DNA from: Athripsodes cinereus
Taxonomy: Eukaryota > Arthropoda > Insecta > Trichoptera > Leptoceridae
Direction of reading: 5' to 3'
NCBI GenBank assembly: GCA_947579605.1
Contig: OX388311.1
Coordinates: 31,436,951-31,500,950 of the forward strand
DNA length: 64,000 nt
A model generated the notes under the pieces. That model was not told the DNA's origin. It searched no databases and saw nothing but the letters and a program-made list of their open reading frames with translations. Below are positions 1 through 12,743 of the stretch, in pieces. A program made the translations under genes and the position numbers. The stretch's first letter is position 1, and the number at the start of each line of letters is the position of its first letter.

Positions 1-1257
1 TAAATACGGGAACAATGTAGCTTTCCTTCCACCGTTCCGGAAAGTAGCCTATACTAAGGGATTCTCTAAATAAAACAAACAGTGGATACGATATAGAAGA
101 AGTGCACTGTCTCAAAAACACATTTGGTATTCCGTCTGGTCCTGTAGGCTTTTTAACATTAAGTTTTTCCAGTCCATCTCTCACCAAAGAATATTCTATT
201 ACGCAGTCATTTACATTAACCGATTCCGACAGTGGTACATCAGGAACAAGAGTTGTTTCATCATCCGTCACATAAACACTTTTAAAAAATTGTTCAAAAA
301 ATTTTACTGTTTTCGAATCATCAGTACTACACATTCCATTATATACCAATGTATCCGGAATACGATCATCTTCCTTTCTTTGAGACTTAGTAAACCTCCA
401 AAAGGCCTTAGCATCATCACTGATCTCACCCTCAATCTTAGCAATATATTCCTGATAGCAACACCTTGATACATACTTACATGCACTTCTAAGCTCGGAA
501 AATTTTTGGTAATCTTCTATTGAGATGTATTCATCTCGTTTTCTTGTACTGAGCGTGACAATTTTTTTTCTCGAAAATCTTAGTTTTCAACTCAATATTG
601 AACCACACGGGAAAATTATTAGTTTTAAAAGCTACGGAAGGAACAAATAATTCTATAAATACTCATAAAAAATATCCAACTTACGATCCAAGCCCACATT
701 ATCAAATAGAAAAGACCAGTGAGATGCATGTAAAAATTGATTAATTGAGTCATAGTCAGCCTTATGAAAATTAAATGATTTGGTAACACGGGTGGATTTT
801 TTTAAATGAACATTAGGAATGACATCTATTTAATGGAGGGTGATGTTTATCCGCTGGTAACAGCATCTCGTCTGACAGTGCAACCTTCACCTTAATACAA
901 CTAATCAAAACCAAGTCCAATACTCTTTGATCAATCAATATTTTAAACATTATTCATCTGAATGCATCAAAATGCATCATGTCTAATATTTCTCTAGATT
1001 TAGGACACTCATTCAAACAGACAGTAACGTCATTTGCATTACGGCTCTCAGTATCATATCCAACCTCAAAGAATCTCTCACCACCATCACCCTCGCCTAC
1101 TGACCACTTGATATTAGGTAAATTGTAGTCTCCCACTATAACAATTTTGGATTTAGGATATCTATTACGGAGCAGTTCTACGTCCCTAGCATGCTGCTTA
1201 TATTTCTCAGTATCGGCATCAGGAGGTATATATACGCATCCAAAAATAACACCGGTA
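1..1257 (-). mobile_element. Non-LTR retrotransposon remnant (endonuclease + start of RT), cut by window edge
   Basis: Read on the minus strand, 1250-950 gives the end of an AP-endonuclease domain with the core IVIVGDYNLPNIKWSVGEG. The stretch 600-1 gives the linker and start of a reverse transcriptase, including KPTGPDGIPN and GYFPERWKESYIVPVF, typical of Jockey/CR1-type elements. The reading frame is broken by frameshifts and stops, so it is a dead copy. The RT core and 3' end lie outside the left edge. Confidence 0.8.
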
Positions 1258-1263
1258 GAGGTA

Positions 1264-4200
1264 TGTGATGATTATAATATGAATATGTTTTAACAATTCA
1301 TTCACAATCTTACGATTTTATGGGTTTTTTCACCAATATCGTACTAAATGTACTTTACTGTTTTTGAAAGGTTTAACGTGAATTGATGATTTAATGAATT
1401 TATTTTGACAGTTTAATTATGGAATGATGAATTTATGGGTTTTTAACCTGTTTCAATTAAATATTGAAGATAAATATTTGACATGTCACCCATGATGTGA
1501 TGGTTTTTGAACATATTTTGACAATTCTATCATAAAATTATGTTTTTTTTCACCGAATTTAGTAAAAGTATAATTAAGTAATTTTTGACAGGTCTTCCAT
1601 GATTTGATGATTTTATGAATATGTTTAGACAGTTCAATCACGATCTAACGATTTCATGGGTTATTTCACCGATTTCGATCAAAATGTGATTTAGTGTTTA
1701 GGTTTACCGTGAATTGATGATTTTATGAATATGTTTTGACAGTTCCACCATGAAATTATGAATTCATGAGTTTCAAACCGTTTTTTATCAAATATTTTAG
1801 ATGGTTATATTTGACAGGTGTCTCATGATGTGATGGTTTTATAATTATTTTTTGACAATGCAATCACGATCCTACGATTTCATGGGTTTTTTCACCGATT
1901 TCGATCAAAATGTGATTTAGTATTTTTGTTAGGTTAACCGTTGTTTGATGATTTTGTGAATATGTTTTGACAATTCAATCATGAATCGACGAATCATGGG
2001 TTTCTTAAATTTGATTATTGGATTTTGGTTAAAAAAAATTGATGAATATATTTGACATGTCACCCATGACAGATCAATCATAAAATTATGGATTTTTTCA
2101 CCGAATTCAATAAAAATGTTTATTAATATTTATGACAGGTTTTACATGATTTGATGATTATATATGAATATGTTTTGGAAGTTCATTCACGATATTACGA
2201 TTTCATGGGTTTTTTCACCTATTTCGTACAAAATGTACTTTACTGTTTTTGAAAGGTTTAACGTGAATTGATGATTCAATGAATTTATTTTGACAGTTTA
2301 ATCATGGAATGATGAATTTATAGGTTTTTAACCTGTTACAATTAAATATTTTAGATGAATATTTGACATGTCACCCATGATGTGATGGTTTTTGAACATA
2401 TTTTGACAGTTCTATCATAAAATTATGGATTTTTAACCGATAATAATAAAAGTGTTATTCAGTATTTTTGACAGGTCTTACATGATTTGATGATTTTATG
2501 AACATGTTTTGACAGTTCCACCATGAAATTATGAATTCATGGGTTTTAATCCGATTTTGATAAAATATTTTAGATGGTGATATTTGACAAGTCTATCATG
2601 GTGTGATGGTTTTATGGATATGTTTTGACAGTTCAATCACGATCTTACGATTTCATGGATTTTTTCACCGATTTCGATCAAAATGTAACTTACTGTTTTT
2701 GACAGGTTTACCGTGAATTGATGATTTTATGAATATGAATTGACAGTTCCATCCAATTCATGGGTTTTCAACCGATTTTGTTAAAATATTATAGATGCAT
2801 ATTTGACATGTGATTTGAAGTGATGGTTTTTGAACATGTTTTGACAGTTCAATCATAAAATTATTGAATTTTTCACCGAATTTACTAAAAGTGTTATTTA
2901 GTATTTTTACAGGTCTTACATGATTTGATGATTTTATGAACATGTTTTGACAGTTCCACCATGAAATTATGAATTCATGGGTTTTAATCCGATTTTGATA
3001 AAATATTTTAGATGGTGATATTTGACAAGTCTCTGTTGTGATGGTTTTATGAATATTTTTTGACAGTTCAATTACGATCTTTGGATTTCATAGGTTTTTT
3101 CACCGATTTCGATTAAAATGTGATTTAGTATTATAGTCAAGTTTACCGTGATTTGATAATTTAATGAATATATTTTGACAGTTCAATCACGATTTTACGA
3201 TTTCAAGAGTATATTTCAACGATTTCGATCAAAATGTGATTTAGTATTTTTGACAGGTCTTCCGTGATTTGATGATTTTATTTATATGTTTTGACAGTTC
3301 AATCAAGAAATAACGAATTTATGGGTTTCTTACCGATTTTGATCAAAATGTTTTTTTGGTGTTTTTGACAGGTTTACCGTGATTTGATAGTTCAATCATG
3401 AAATGACGAATTTATGGGTTTCTAACCGATTTTGATTAAATCTTTTAGTTGAATATATTTGACATGTCACCCATCGTGTGATGGTGTTTGAACATGTTTT
3501 GACAGTTCAATCATAAAATTATGGGTTTGTTCACCGAATTCAGCAAAAGTGTTATTTAGTTTTTTTGACAGGCCTTCCGTGATTTGATGATTTTATGAAT
3601 ATGTTTTGACAGTTCAATCATTAATTTATGGGTTTAATCACCAATTTTGATCCAAATGTTATTTAGTATTTTTGACAGGTTTACCGTGATTTGATGATTT
3701 TATGAATATGTTTTGACAGTTCAATCAAGAAATGACGAATTTATGGGTTTTAAACCGATTGTGATCAAATTTTATAGATTCTTATATTTGGTAGGTGTAT
3801 CTTTATGGGATGATTTTATGCATATATTTTGACAGTTCAATCAAGAAATGACGAATTTATAGGTTTAACCTGTTTAAATTAAATTTTTTACATGATTATA
3901 TTTGACAAGTCACCCATAGGTGATCACATCATATGTGATAGTTTTATAAACAATTTTTGAAAGTTCAATCATAAAATTATGAGGTTTTTCACTGATTTTG
4001 AACAAAATGCTTTTCCTTTTTTTTAAGGTCTACCGTGATTTGATGATTTTATGAATTTGTTTTGACAGTTCAATCATGAAATGACGAATTGATGGGTTTT
4101 AAACCGATTTTGATTAAATTTTTTCGATGTATATATTTGACAGGTCTACTATGGTGTGATGATTTTATGAAAATGTTTTGACAGTTCAATCGCGATCTGA

Positions 4201-4265
4201 CGACTGTATGGGTTTTTCGACTGATTTTTATCATATTGTGACAGGTTTATATTAGTTTATATTTG
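1264..4265. repeat. Satellite array, ~110-bp degenerate monomer, about 27 copies
   Basis: The phrases 'gatttgatgattttatga', 'gttttgacagttcaatca' and 'gggttttaaccgattttga' recur every ~105-120 bp without interruption. Monomers are diverged, but longer blocks recur almost unchanged. The block starting near 1297 returns at 2182 (885 bp, 8 monomers), and the block at 2481 returns at 2919 (438 bp, 4 monomers). This is higher-order repeat organisation. No coding potential. Confidence 0.92.
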
Positions 4266-4267
4266 TG

Positions 4268-4460
4268 ACAGGTGTCCGAGAACCACGTGGCTTGATCACG
4301 TGGATCAAATTCTCAAGGACGGCCGCGTGTTGAGTAAGAGGAACCGACGTGCGTGTATGAGGAACTGTATGAATGTGGAGGAAGCGAAGGAAGTGTGTAA
4401 AGATAGATCGGTTTGGCGTTCCGTTCTCTCTGCCTACCCCACTTGGGACACTAGTACAGT
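4268..4460 (+). mobile_element. RTE-like LINE 3' fragment (family A)
   Basis: The plus strand encodes the C-terminal tail of an endonuclease/reverse-transcriptase polyprotein: HVDQILKDGRVLS..., RRACMRNCMNVEEAKEVC and WRSVLSAYPTWD. It is immediately followed by the family's 3' end 'tctgcctaccccacttggga'. The copy is strongly 5' truncated and sits inside the satellite. Other copies of the family are at 8915-9390 and 13538-13790. Confidence 0.85.
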
Positions 4461-4472
4461 ATGGGACACTAG

Positions 4473-4545
4473 GACACTAGTATAGTATATACTATACTAG
4501 TGTCTCACGGCGTGAGACACTAGTATAGTATAGTATAGTATAGTT
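4473..4545. repeat. Overlapping perfect palindromes plus (TAGTA)n tract
   Basis: 4473-4504 is a perfect 32-bp palindrome (half-site gacactagtatagtat). 4500-4520 is a second one with 9-bp arms (gtgtctcac/gtgagacac) around 'ggc'. A third gacactag word then leads into a (tagta)n run. Together they could extrude a cruciform. They lie at the 3' end of the LINE fragment and may derive from its simple-sequence tail. Confidence 0.85.
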
Positions 4546-4700
4546 TCCAAGATGTGATGATTTTGTGAGTATACTTGAGAGTGATATGACGATTATATGG
4601 GTTTTTCAGCTGATTTTTATCATAATGTTTATATGAATAGTCATGACGTGTCTGACCATGATGTGATGATTTCTACTCACAATTTAATTTTTATGACACA
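4546..4700. repeat. Outlying satellite monomers
   Basis: 'gatgtgatgattttgtgagtat', a 'gggttttt...ctgatttttatcata' block and 'tgatgtgatgatt' resume the satellite after the LINE and palindrome interruption. This indicates insertion into a once continuous array. Confidence 0.6.
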
Positions 4701-7700
4701 CAGAAATTTTTCTATTTGGATGATGATGATGATCTAAATAGAACCATTATTTTACGACTATCTCCCGCGCAATACAATTCACGAATCCGCTTAAGATATT
4801 GTTTTGATACGCAACACCATGAGACTATGAGAAATGGAAATATTTTTTTTACAATTTGACTACATAGTCATGTTGATTACAAATTGTTAGAATAATGCTC
4901 AGGCATTTATTCTAATTAATTTTCAGATACGCTTTCGTCATTTTATAATATGCCGGCCGTTTGTAAACGGACGGGTCCTTCAAAATGACTGCGACATACA
5001 TCAATGTCTGGTACATTCTTGGGGCTATGTCACATAATACAACCAAAATAATCATGTAAATGTTGAAAACGACTATCCTCATCTATCACGGGACCAATAC
5101 CAATGTGCACGTATTTTTGACTATAGTCAATTCGCCCATCGTTGAGTGATCAAGACAATTTTAAGATCATATTATTTAGATTGTGTCATGATTTATAATG
5201 CTGGGCTTTCTGCAAAGTAATCAACGATTCATCTTAACTCTTTTTTCTATCTATCTTCTTTAAGTCTAGCAGCATGTCCACCCATGACTATTTAAACTTT
5301 GACACTCTTTCTACAATGTCAACAACTTCCAAATTTACAATGTTTTAAATAAATCTTTTACATTTCTCGATAATTTTTATCCGATAGGAATGGTTTGGCG
5401 ATTCATCGGAATAATATCCATATTGCATTATGTATTATGCAATACCCCACTGTGTGAACAGCGTCGTACAGTTTTCAATCCTTATTCTTCGAAGAGTCAG
5501 AGCGTTTGAGGTGTGGTGTGAGTCATCTAGCAGGTAACCTTGATCGTCAGTAAACTCGATACTCAATATGATACATAAATTAATTCCGAAATACCCACAC
5601 CACATCACATATCAATACCAGTGATCAGCAAACTTTTGTTTGATGCCAGTACCAGCAAATTCAAAAAGCAAACAAAAGTCAAAAGAACCAATTGAAAATT
5701 ATTTTAAAATTTATTATTTATAGTAAACTAAAGTAAACTGGACACAATCCAGAGTGGGAAAAAAATTGAGATAGAGTTACTTAGGGTAAAAACGGCTCTA
5801 AAACTCAAATACCGAAATAAGTAAGAAATAAGATATTAGTTTTAATTTTCGAAAGTAATCGATAAAATTAGGCTACGTATAAATTGTTGATGATTTTTTA
5901 GCTAATGAGAGAAATTAAAGTTTTTCATCTTAATGTCATTGATAGTTATTTATATCACTTATCGTCAATAATGTCAGAAATGGTTGCGTCTAAAATGTAA
6001 AAAAATACAGGATCCTGTTGAATATTTTTTTTTTTTATCAACGAATTGAAATTCATCAGATTATCAACACGGGCTTCTCCCAGTATTCTTTTGTTCAAAT
6101 TATAGAATATACTGCTTATCTCTGTATCTTGTTTCACTTTTCAATAATCACCTGATGATCCATCAGTCGAGAGTCCAAATATTAGTAAGCGAAGTCATTT
6201 GGAAGTTAACTATACATGCTGTATAGTAAAATTTTGTAGTAGTAAGTTGTTTTTTGTTGTTATGTTTATGGAAAAAAAATATGGGATTTTTGAAACGAGA
6301 TGATGGAGATTTTTGGGTGTTAAAATATCACACATAGTATAATTTGAGTGCTACCTCTCGTTTTATCCAGTCTAAATCGAGTGCGGGGATTAAAATAAAA
6401 ATTGAAGAAGTGACTCGCAAATCGAGGTTTGCCGATACCTGACAATAGTATGGGTACGACCAGAGGTTACGACATTTTTACCAGTAAACAATGGAGTCAA
6501 CTTTTGTTATTGTTGTCATGTTAAGTGTTACTAAAATATAAAATAAACTTTACATTTTATTATTATCCTTAAACCAGTTATCCTCAAAAATCGAATTATT
6601 GATTACGAGAAATATGAAGAAAAATATAACGATGTAAATCGTGATGTCAGTAGGTACAAATCTTTTTTGATGTAAATCATAGATAATTATGATTTTTGGC
6701 TATACCATCACACACCCTTAGGTTGCTCCCTCCGTAACCCATGAATGTTACAGGTCATGTGTCAATGTCATCCATACTCATCACGCAAATTCTTTCTAAG
6801 GAAGGGCTCAAGATTCTCCTGAAGGACTCCCCTTGATACCATCACAGCATCTCCCACAAATAGAGTAGCCAGCTGGCCATGAAGTTATGTACAACATACT
6901 CGTATATTTATCTATTTATTTTAATCTTCCCTGTATATACAGAACATTCTAAATATTTGGCATGAATAAAAGATCTTAAACGTAATAAATCTTTGTTATC
7001 AGACATTATTTGATAAATTATTTTTTTGACGAAATTAGAAGATATTATTATACACCTGGTACATTCTTGGAGATATGTCATAATAATAACTCTCTAATTC
7101 TCATGTTATATTAATTAAAATAGAATTAATTTTTTTCAATTTCAAATTAATTTCAATAGAAAACGACTATAGTCACTTTGCGCAACGACAAAGATCAAGA
7201 CAATGTTGAGATCGTATTTAGATCATGTCAAGAGTCTTTTGGGACACAATAAAACACCAGGATATAAATATTACTTTGCCAAATTAAATATTATAAATAA
7301 TATGGTTATTAGTAATATTTGAGAATTGTATATACACAGGAGTATCTATCTGATTATCCAAGCCCATAAATTATTCCAATATTCAATAGATAATTTTATC
7401 GTTAAGCAGGTTTTGTTAACACCATCTACTGTGGGTAAGGGTAAAGTTATTAATTACGGTGTATAATATATAATATTCAAATTATATTGATATTGTGTAT
7501 ATCCACAAACTAGACAGGATAATTAATCATTATTGTGGTTAGAAAAAAAACACGATAAATCTTTTTAATTATGACAAGGAGATTCTTTTCAATTATGACA
7601 CAGAGATCAATAAATTATAAAACAAGAATATCAAATTTCATAAAATAAATACTGAAAAAAATCGTTCTCATACCAAAGTATGAGAATCTGTTATAAAAAT

Positions 7701-7980
7701 AAAACTTTATTTTCATAACGAAATCCTTCATTGACTTTCTCTTTTATAGGAATGCTGAAACAAACTTCAACTGATCTTTGATTTCAAGAAGAATATTGTT
7801 CTGTTTGAGGTCGTTTAGACACATGATTTCAGTTGTTTTGACATTTATTTATTAACTTTATTAACAATTTTTTAACACATGTTGCAAAATCTACCTAATT
7901 GGGCATGAGCCCGTACCAAAGTAGACAGAGGCAGTTTTTAACTCAACTTCATCTCACTACTCCAACATTCTTCACATTAA
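4700..7980. other. AT-rich stretch, no gene seen
   Basis: No exon, conserved protein fragment or clear repeat family was recognised. 6720-6880 contains 'caccc..cttaggttgctccctccgtaaccc' and a short piece resembling the SINE A end (agtagccagctggcc), too degenerate to annotate firmly. Confidence 0.5.
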
Positions 7981-7981
7981 T

Positions 7982-8517
7982 GTGGTGTTCTCACTTTGGC
8001 GAATATCGCCAGGCACCAAAATATCGTCAGCCATTTGAACCGTGTGAACAAAATGACAGCTAGTCTGAAACGATAAAAACCAGTAGAAACGATATCGTCT
8101 CGAGTTGACCACCTTCAACATTTTCGGCCGATTGAACGATTCGCGCATGCGCAGATGTGCGCGGCGTTCGTATCTATGGTAAAAACTTTATAACCTATAA
8201 ATTTTATAATGTTTCCCGCTTCGTGACAGCTTTGACGCAACTTTGTTGTTGGTTTGTGGCGTTTGTTTCCTTAATTAAAAGGCACCTTATAACATCTACT
8301 ATAACATTTTCGACTAAAAATAAGCTCTTCGCGATCTCCATCTCGACGCCATTTTGAAAACAGTGTCAAAATCAAAGCGCATCTGACAGATCGTTTCTAA
8401 ATCGGTGGACTGTGTGAACAGGTGTGACGATCAATGGACGTACGGCGAATTTTGTTTTTTCGCCTGGCGTTATATTTTGAAATTCGCCTGGCGATATTCG
8501 CCAAATGTGAACACCCC
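7982..8517. mobile_element. MITE with ~30-bp terminal inverted repeats
   Basis: The left end 'ggtgttctcactttggcg' followed by aatatcgccaggc is matched in inverse orientation at the right end, 'gcctggcgatattcgcca' then aatgtgaacacc. Each TIR contains its own small palindrome (GGCGATATTCGCC). The ~535-bp interior is richer in CpG than its surroundings and repeats GTGTGAACA words. It encodes nothing convincing. I found no clear target duplication, so the superfamily is unknown. Confidence 0.78.
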
Positions 8518-8685
8518 ATAAGTGAAGAAGAATTAATATGCTTATTATAATACATGTCGATAGACGAAAGAGGGATTTTAGGGTAAGTTTGAGTTTATCA
8601 GAAACCCAAATTTGTCATAAAACTCCAAAATCAACTTCATCCATTTTATGATACTTTCTATAAAGTATTTTGTTCTATTCTTATC

Positions 8686-8912
8686 AAGGCCGTTACTCGT
8701 TTGCGAGTGATTTAGGCAACAGTGATATGAAACAACAGGTTTTTAATTATTTAATGCGTAATTTCATATGTATGGTATTTCAATATTTAATGATAAGAAA
8801 TAATCAAATGTTTCATATCAAAATAAACCTTTATACCAAGACGGGGTAATATATCAATAGTTGAATTTGTGACAATACTTTATTCGATGCATCCGTACAG
8901 CTGTTGTTTACT
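8686..8912 (+). repeat. Interspersed repeat E (copy 1)
   Basis: The segment from 'attcttatcaaggc' through 'ccaagacggggta' to 'tgtttactatgaaatac' recurs inverted at 50090-50450 with high similarity, so it is a dispersed element. Class not identified. Confidence 0.7.
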
Positions 8913-8914
8913 AT

Positions 8915-9390
8915 GAAATACATACATACATACATACCATCACGCCGCTTCCCTCGCGGGGTAGGCAGAAAGGATCGAGCGTCACTTCCTTCTATCCTTG
9001 CATACATCTTTCGCTTCCGTCACTGTCATACAATTCCTCATGCATGCTCTCTTGTTCAATGTGCTCAACACGTGACCGTCCTGTAGGATTTGATTTAAAT
9101 GATCTTGCCATTTAATCCTAGGACGTCCACGTCTCCGAGCACCATTCCTCTCACCCAAATATATCTTCTTAGTCATTCTGTCCTCATTCATTCTTTCGAC
9201 GTGCCCAAACCATCTTAACTTATTTACATTCATCCTTGTTATTACACCAACTTTCATTCCACATTCCTTTCGTATATCACTGTTACGCACACGATCTCTC
9301 AGACTTTTATCACACATCCTTCTCAACGATCTCATTTCAACTGCATTTATGCCACTTTCATCCTTCTTTAACCATGTCTTTAACCATTAC
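8915..9390 (-). mobile_element. RTE-like LINE 3' fragment (family A)
   Basis: The minus strand from about 9390 to 8982 encodes the C-terminal part of an RTE-type polyprotein. In order: MRSLRRMCDKSLRDRVRNSD, LRWFGHVERMNEDRMTKKIY, RGRPRIKWQDHLNQI and RACMRNCMTVTEAKDVCKDR. The 3' end 'tctgcctaccccgcg...cggcgtgatggta' runs into a (catacata) microsatellite at 8918-8936, as expected for the simple tail of RTE elements. The RT catalytic domain is missing. Confidence 0.88.
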
Positions 9391-9518
9391 TATGAAATAC
9401 ATCTACCTATTTGAACTAATTACTTATACCTATTATATTTCAATAATAAGGTGTCTCGGAAAGCTAAATACTTTTATTAATTGTCATAGAATTATAAATA
9501 TTTACTACTACTACTATA

Positions 9519-9745
9519 CCGTCACGCCATATCTCACAAGTGGGGTAGCCAGCAGACCACCTGCATATCATTATATGCAGGTGGTCTGCATGCAAGCTGT
9601 CCTCTCAGTCAAGCAAGATATTCAGGATGGGTGGCAAACCTCATCGCTGAATTTAAGATGAAAAATATCCTTATTTTTTCGAACACCTGCCTTTTACAGG
9701 ACACTCGAAAACTTACGAAGAAGAGTGAGAGACCAGAGGCTTGAG
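9519..9745 (-). mobile_element. SINE-like family A copy with internal foldback
   Basis: It starts (as read on plus) 'accgtcacgccatatctcac', then 'aagtggggtagcc', 'gcaagctgtcctctc', 'caggatgggtggcaaacctc' and 'cgctgaattt', and ends near 'gaccagaggcttgag'. This order recurs in about a dozen copies here. Unusually, 9552-9568 and 9573-9589 form a perfect 17-bp hairpin with a 4-nt loop. Confidence 0.8.
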
Positions 9746-10480
9746 TATCTTGCTAAAATTGTTACGAAATTAGGTACGATAGTTATAAATTTATTATAAT
9801 ATTATAGAAACAATAGTTACGAAAATTAACACTTTGGCGCAACATCGTCTACATTTGAAAGCTAACGGAACGAAAACGTAACGTGAAAATGAGAACGTAA
9901 AAACATTAAAAGTAGTAAAAAAATTACATTAAGGGGAAATAAAAAGTATAATTTATGTACATTTATTACTTCCAACATTTTCCAACTTTTGCTCGGTATA
10001 TTTATTTCAATTTTTCTAGGAGATGTCATGATGAGACAAATAAAACAGAAATTCCTACATTGGTGAAGTTATAGCTTCGAAATACAAAGACATACAGGTT
10101 GTCCAGGTTGTATGTAGTGTATTCAGCAAACACCTTTTATCTTTTTTTTCAGTCATAATTAAAAATGTTGTAATTGCTATTACACATGCTACACATTGCG
10201 TAGAATAACGTAATAATTTTATCACGATTACATAATTTATTATGCTAAGCAATAAATTTAATGATGTTCAGATTCATAGAATCCTAGAATAGCTACTTGG
10301 TCAACAATTATTTCTTATAACGTTTTTTACTATGATAAAGTAAGACAATGCAAAGAATTCTAAACATCTCACTCAGGGACAAAAAAAAAACAGGGAAATG
10401 AATTATTACGAGGAAACCAAAGTAACAGGTGGACTCGGTGAATCTCAAACCAATAGTAAAATAACCAAAAGTCACGTAGA
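9746..10480. other. AT-rich, nothing recognised
   Basis: No exon with plausible splice sites, no LINE protein fragment and no repeat family was recognised. Confidence 0.5.
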
Positions 10481-11460
10481 ACGCAATATGTGAGATGGTA
10501 AATGGGCGAAGAACGTGCTGGATATGGACAGACCTTTGACAAAACAGATGGAGAATGGTGGGTTCACATTGGAGAGAGTTGTGTCCAACAGAGAATTGGA
10601 GAGTCCACCTCCAATCACTTGCGTTTGGAATCTGCTTCTCGGAATTTTAGACCAATTTGCACACGTATTCTTGCGATCTTCTGGTTGCTATTATATTCTT
10701 TCTGAATGCTATTATATATTATATTCGGGATATGCTATTATATTCTCTTCGGCATCGATTTCCTCAATCCTAAGGTCATGATCTGCCAAATCGCAAGGAA
10801 TCGTGCTTATCCTCTTCTCCACCACTGATTATCAACCTTTCCATGCTCTTCTCCCGTCTTATGAAATTGGATTTGCAGAGGCCAACCAAGAAATACCTAT
10901 GTGGAGCAAGCGATGGGGAACCTGCGTTGTTCCAAGCACATACATAAAATTGGAAAGACAGGCAGGAGACAACGAGAAGTGGAAAATTAAAACCGGGCTA
11001 GTTGCATAGACTGACCCAACTGATTGTAACTCAAAAGATGAGGACATGTCCACGAAACTATAATTTGCTTACGTCTCTAGAGACGTAGTAGACTATTATA
11101 CATGTACACATTTCGACGTATGGTGAAATCAAAAAGAGAACGTGGATCACGTGGGCATTCTCTGGGGCAGCACCAAAACCTTGTGGAGGGGTGGTTACAG
11201 AGCGGGGAGGACATGCGCAGTAGCGACCCCTGCGCGAGCGCCCCTTACTACCATCTACCAAGTCAGTGCTTCTGGTCTTCATCATCTGAACTTCATCGGA
11301 ACAACATCGACTCTGGTGGACCACTAAGCAGTACTGTCCCCCCAACAATAACAACGAGAGGCGACTTCTGGAAATACACAATATAGACACTCTCTGCTAT
11401 ACCATCCTCAGCCGAGGCAGGGTCTGAAGCAACCACCAACAGATTCCGTAATAGATTTCC
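10480..11460 (+). other. GC-richer block, probable decayed LINE C-termini
   Basis: Base composition rises relative to the flanks, and short frames are open on both strands. On plus, 10500-10600 gives GEWWVHIGESCVQQRIGES and 10950-11010 gives GDNEKWKIKTGLVA. Both resemble, weakly, the tail of LINE polyproteins (R..W..(I/L)GE.YVQQ). 11140-11400 is open on both strands without recognisable homology. Not a convincing host gene. Confidence 0.3.
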
Positions 11461-12743
11461 GATTAATTTTGAAACCATACAAATTCATGCTTATGCCTTT
11501 TTTTTGTTTTGTCTTTAGAATATATTTATTTTTTTGTTAAACCTGTACTCATGTTTTATTTCTCAGCCATCTCATTCTTCCGATCCATGTCAATTGGGTA
11601 GACTACTAGTAGACGAATGAGATTCTATCTTCAAACTTTATCTCTAGATGCTCTTAGTATGCTCATACTTTTCAAAATAACGAGTGATATAGAAAATATT
11701 AAAATACATTACAGTTAGGTATATCTACATACTATTACTAAGACGACCCTGGAGAAACAAGATCCGCAACGGATTTACATACACAACAAGATCGCAAAGC
11801 AATAAGCAACTATATTACCACTCACACACACACACATAATACTGTACAAGAGTAGAGAAGTACAGAACCTAGCACAACAACAATCTTCATAATAAATATA
11901 AGATTGAAGTCCGTCCGTATGTTTATTTATTTATTCACCAAATAAACATTATGTAATATATTTTACATCATGGGTGGCCAGCCTTTTCAGCAGCCGGGCC
12001 AAATTTCAGAATGACATTTTACATGTTAGCATTTCATGAAATAAAACTACCCCCGATACAAAATTCAATCTTTCAAGTTTACCTCTATTTTATTTGCTAT
12101 ATATAAAATAAATAATATATGTTATTTTTATATTCTTTTTCTTATCTGATATGCATTGTTTTGACTTTTCAAAATTGTAACCACCCTCCGCCCCCCCCTC
12201 CCCACCAACTATGATACACGTGTACCTTTATCTCAAATTTAATTTACACGTATATAAATTGTATCACAATCTCATTGTTTATGTCTATCAATTTCAAACA
12301 ATATCCACCTTTTATTTGCATGTTTACAAAACTACTAAAAAAATATATACCTACTGCCAGATGTTTTGAAAATATCAATTCTCATGTCATTCATCCAATA
12401 TAGAATATTTTTTATCCTTGATGTGTGAATTCTGCGTATTGTGCCCAAATCTAGTTATTGTTTATTGTTGTTTATCGTCCTTAGACCAAAGTTTTTGGTA
12501 CTTGGACTCGTCAATTTACAGAAGACAGGATAATACAATAGATTATATATATAAACAAAAAAAAACAAAAAAATACAGAATCATAGATCAAAACACAATA
12601 TCATTGCTAAGCAGAGTGTAAAGGGCTCTGTTAGCATTTCGTCAAACAGTATTCAATACAGATTCCATCATCAATCATCATAGATCAAATAAAAACAAAA
12701 AACATCAGGAAATTATTTCCATGCTGAAATGAATGTATATGGT
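11461..12743. other. AT-rich, nothing recognised
   Basis: Contains short CA (11822-11835) and C-rich (12185-12203) tracts. No exon or identifiable element. Confidence 0.5.

Noticed and set aside
1264..4265. CRISPR-like array or regulatory repeat cluster
   Set aside because: Monomers are ~110 bp and diverged along their whole length, with no constant repeat and unique spacers; satellite DNA in a eukaryotic context.
8157..8357. 66-codon frame at 8157
   Set aside because: Inside the MITE interior; no homology and no context.
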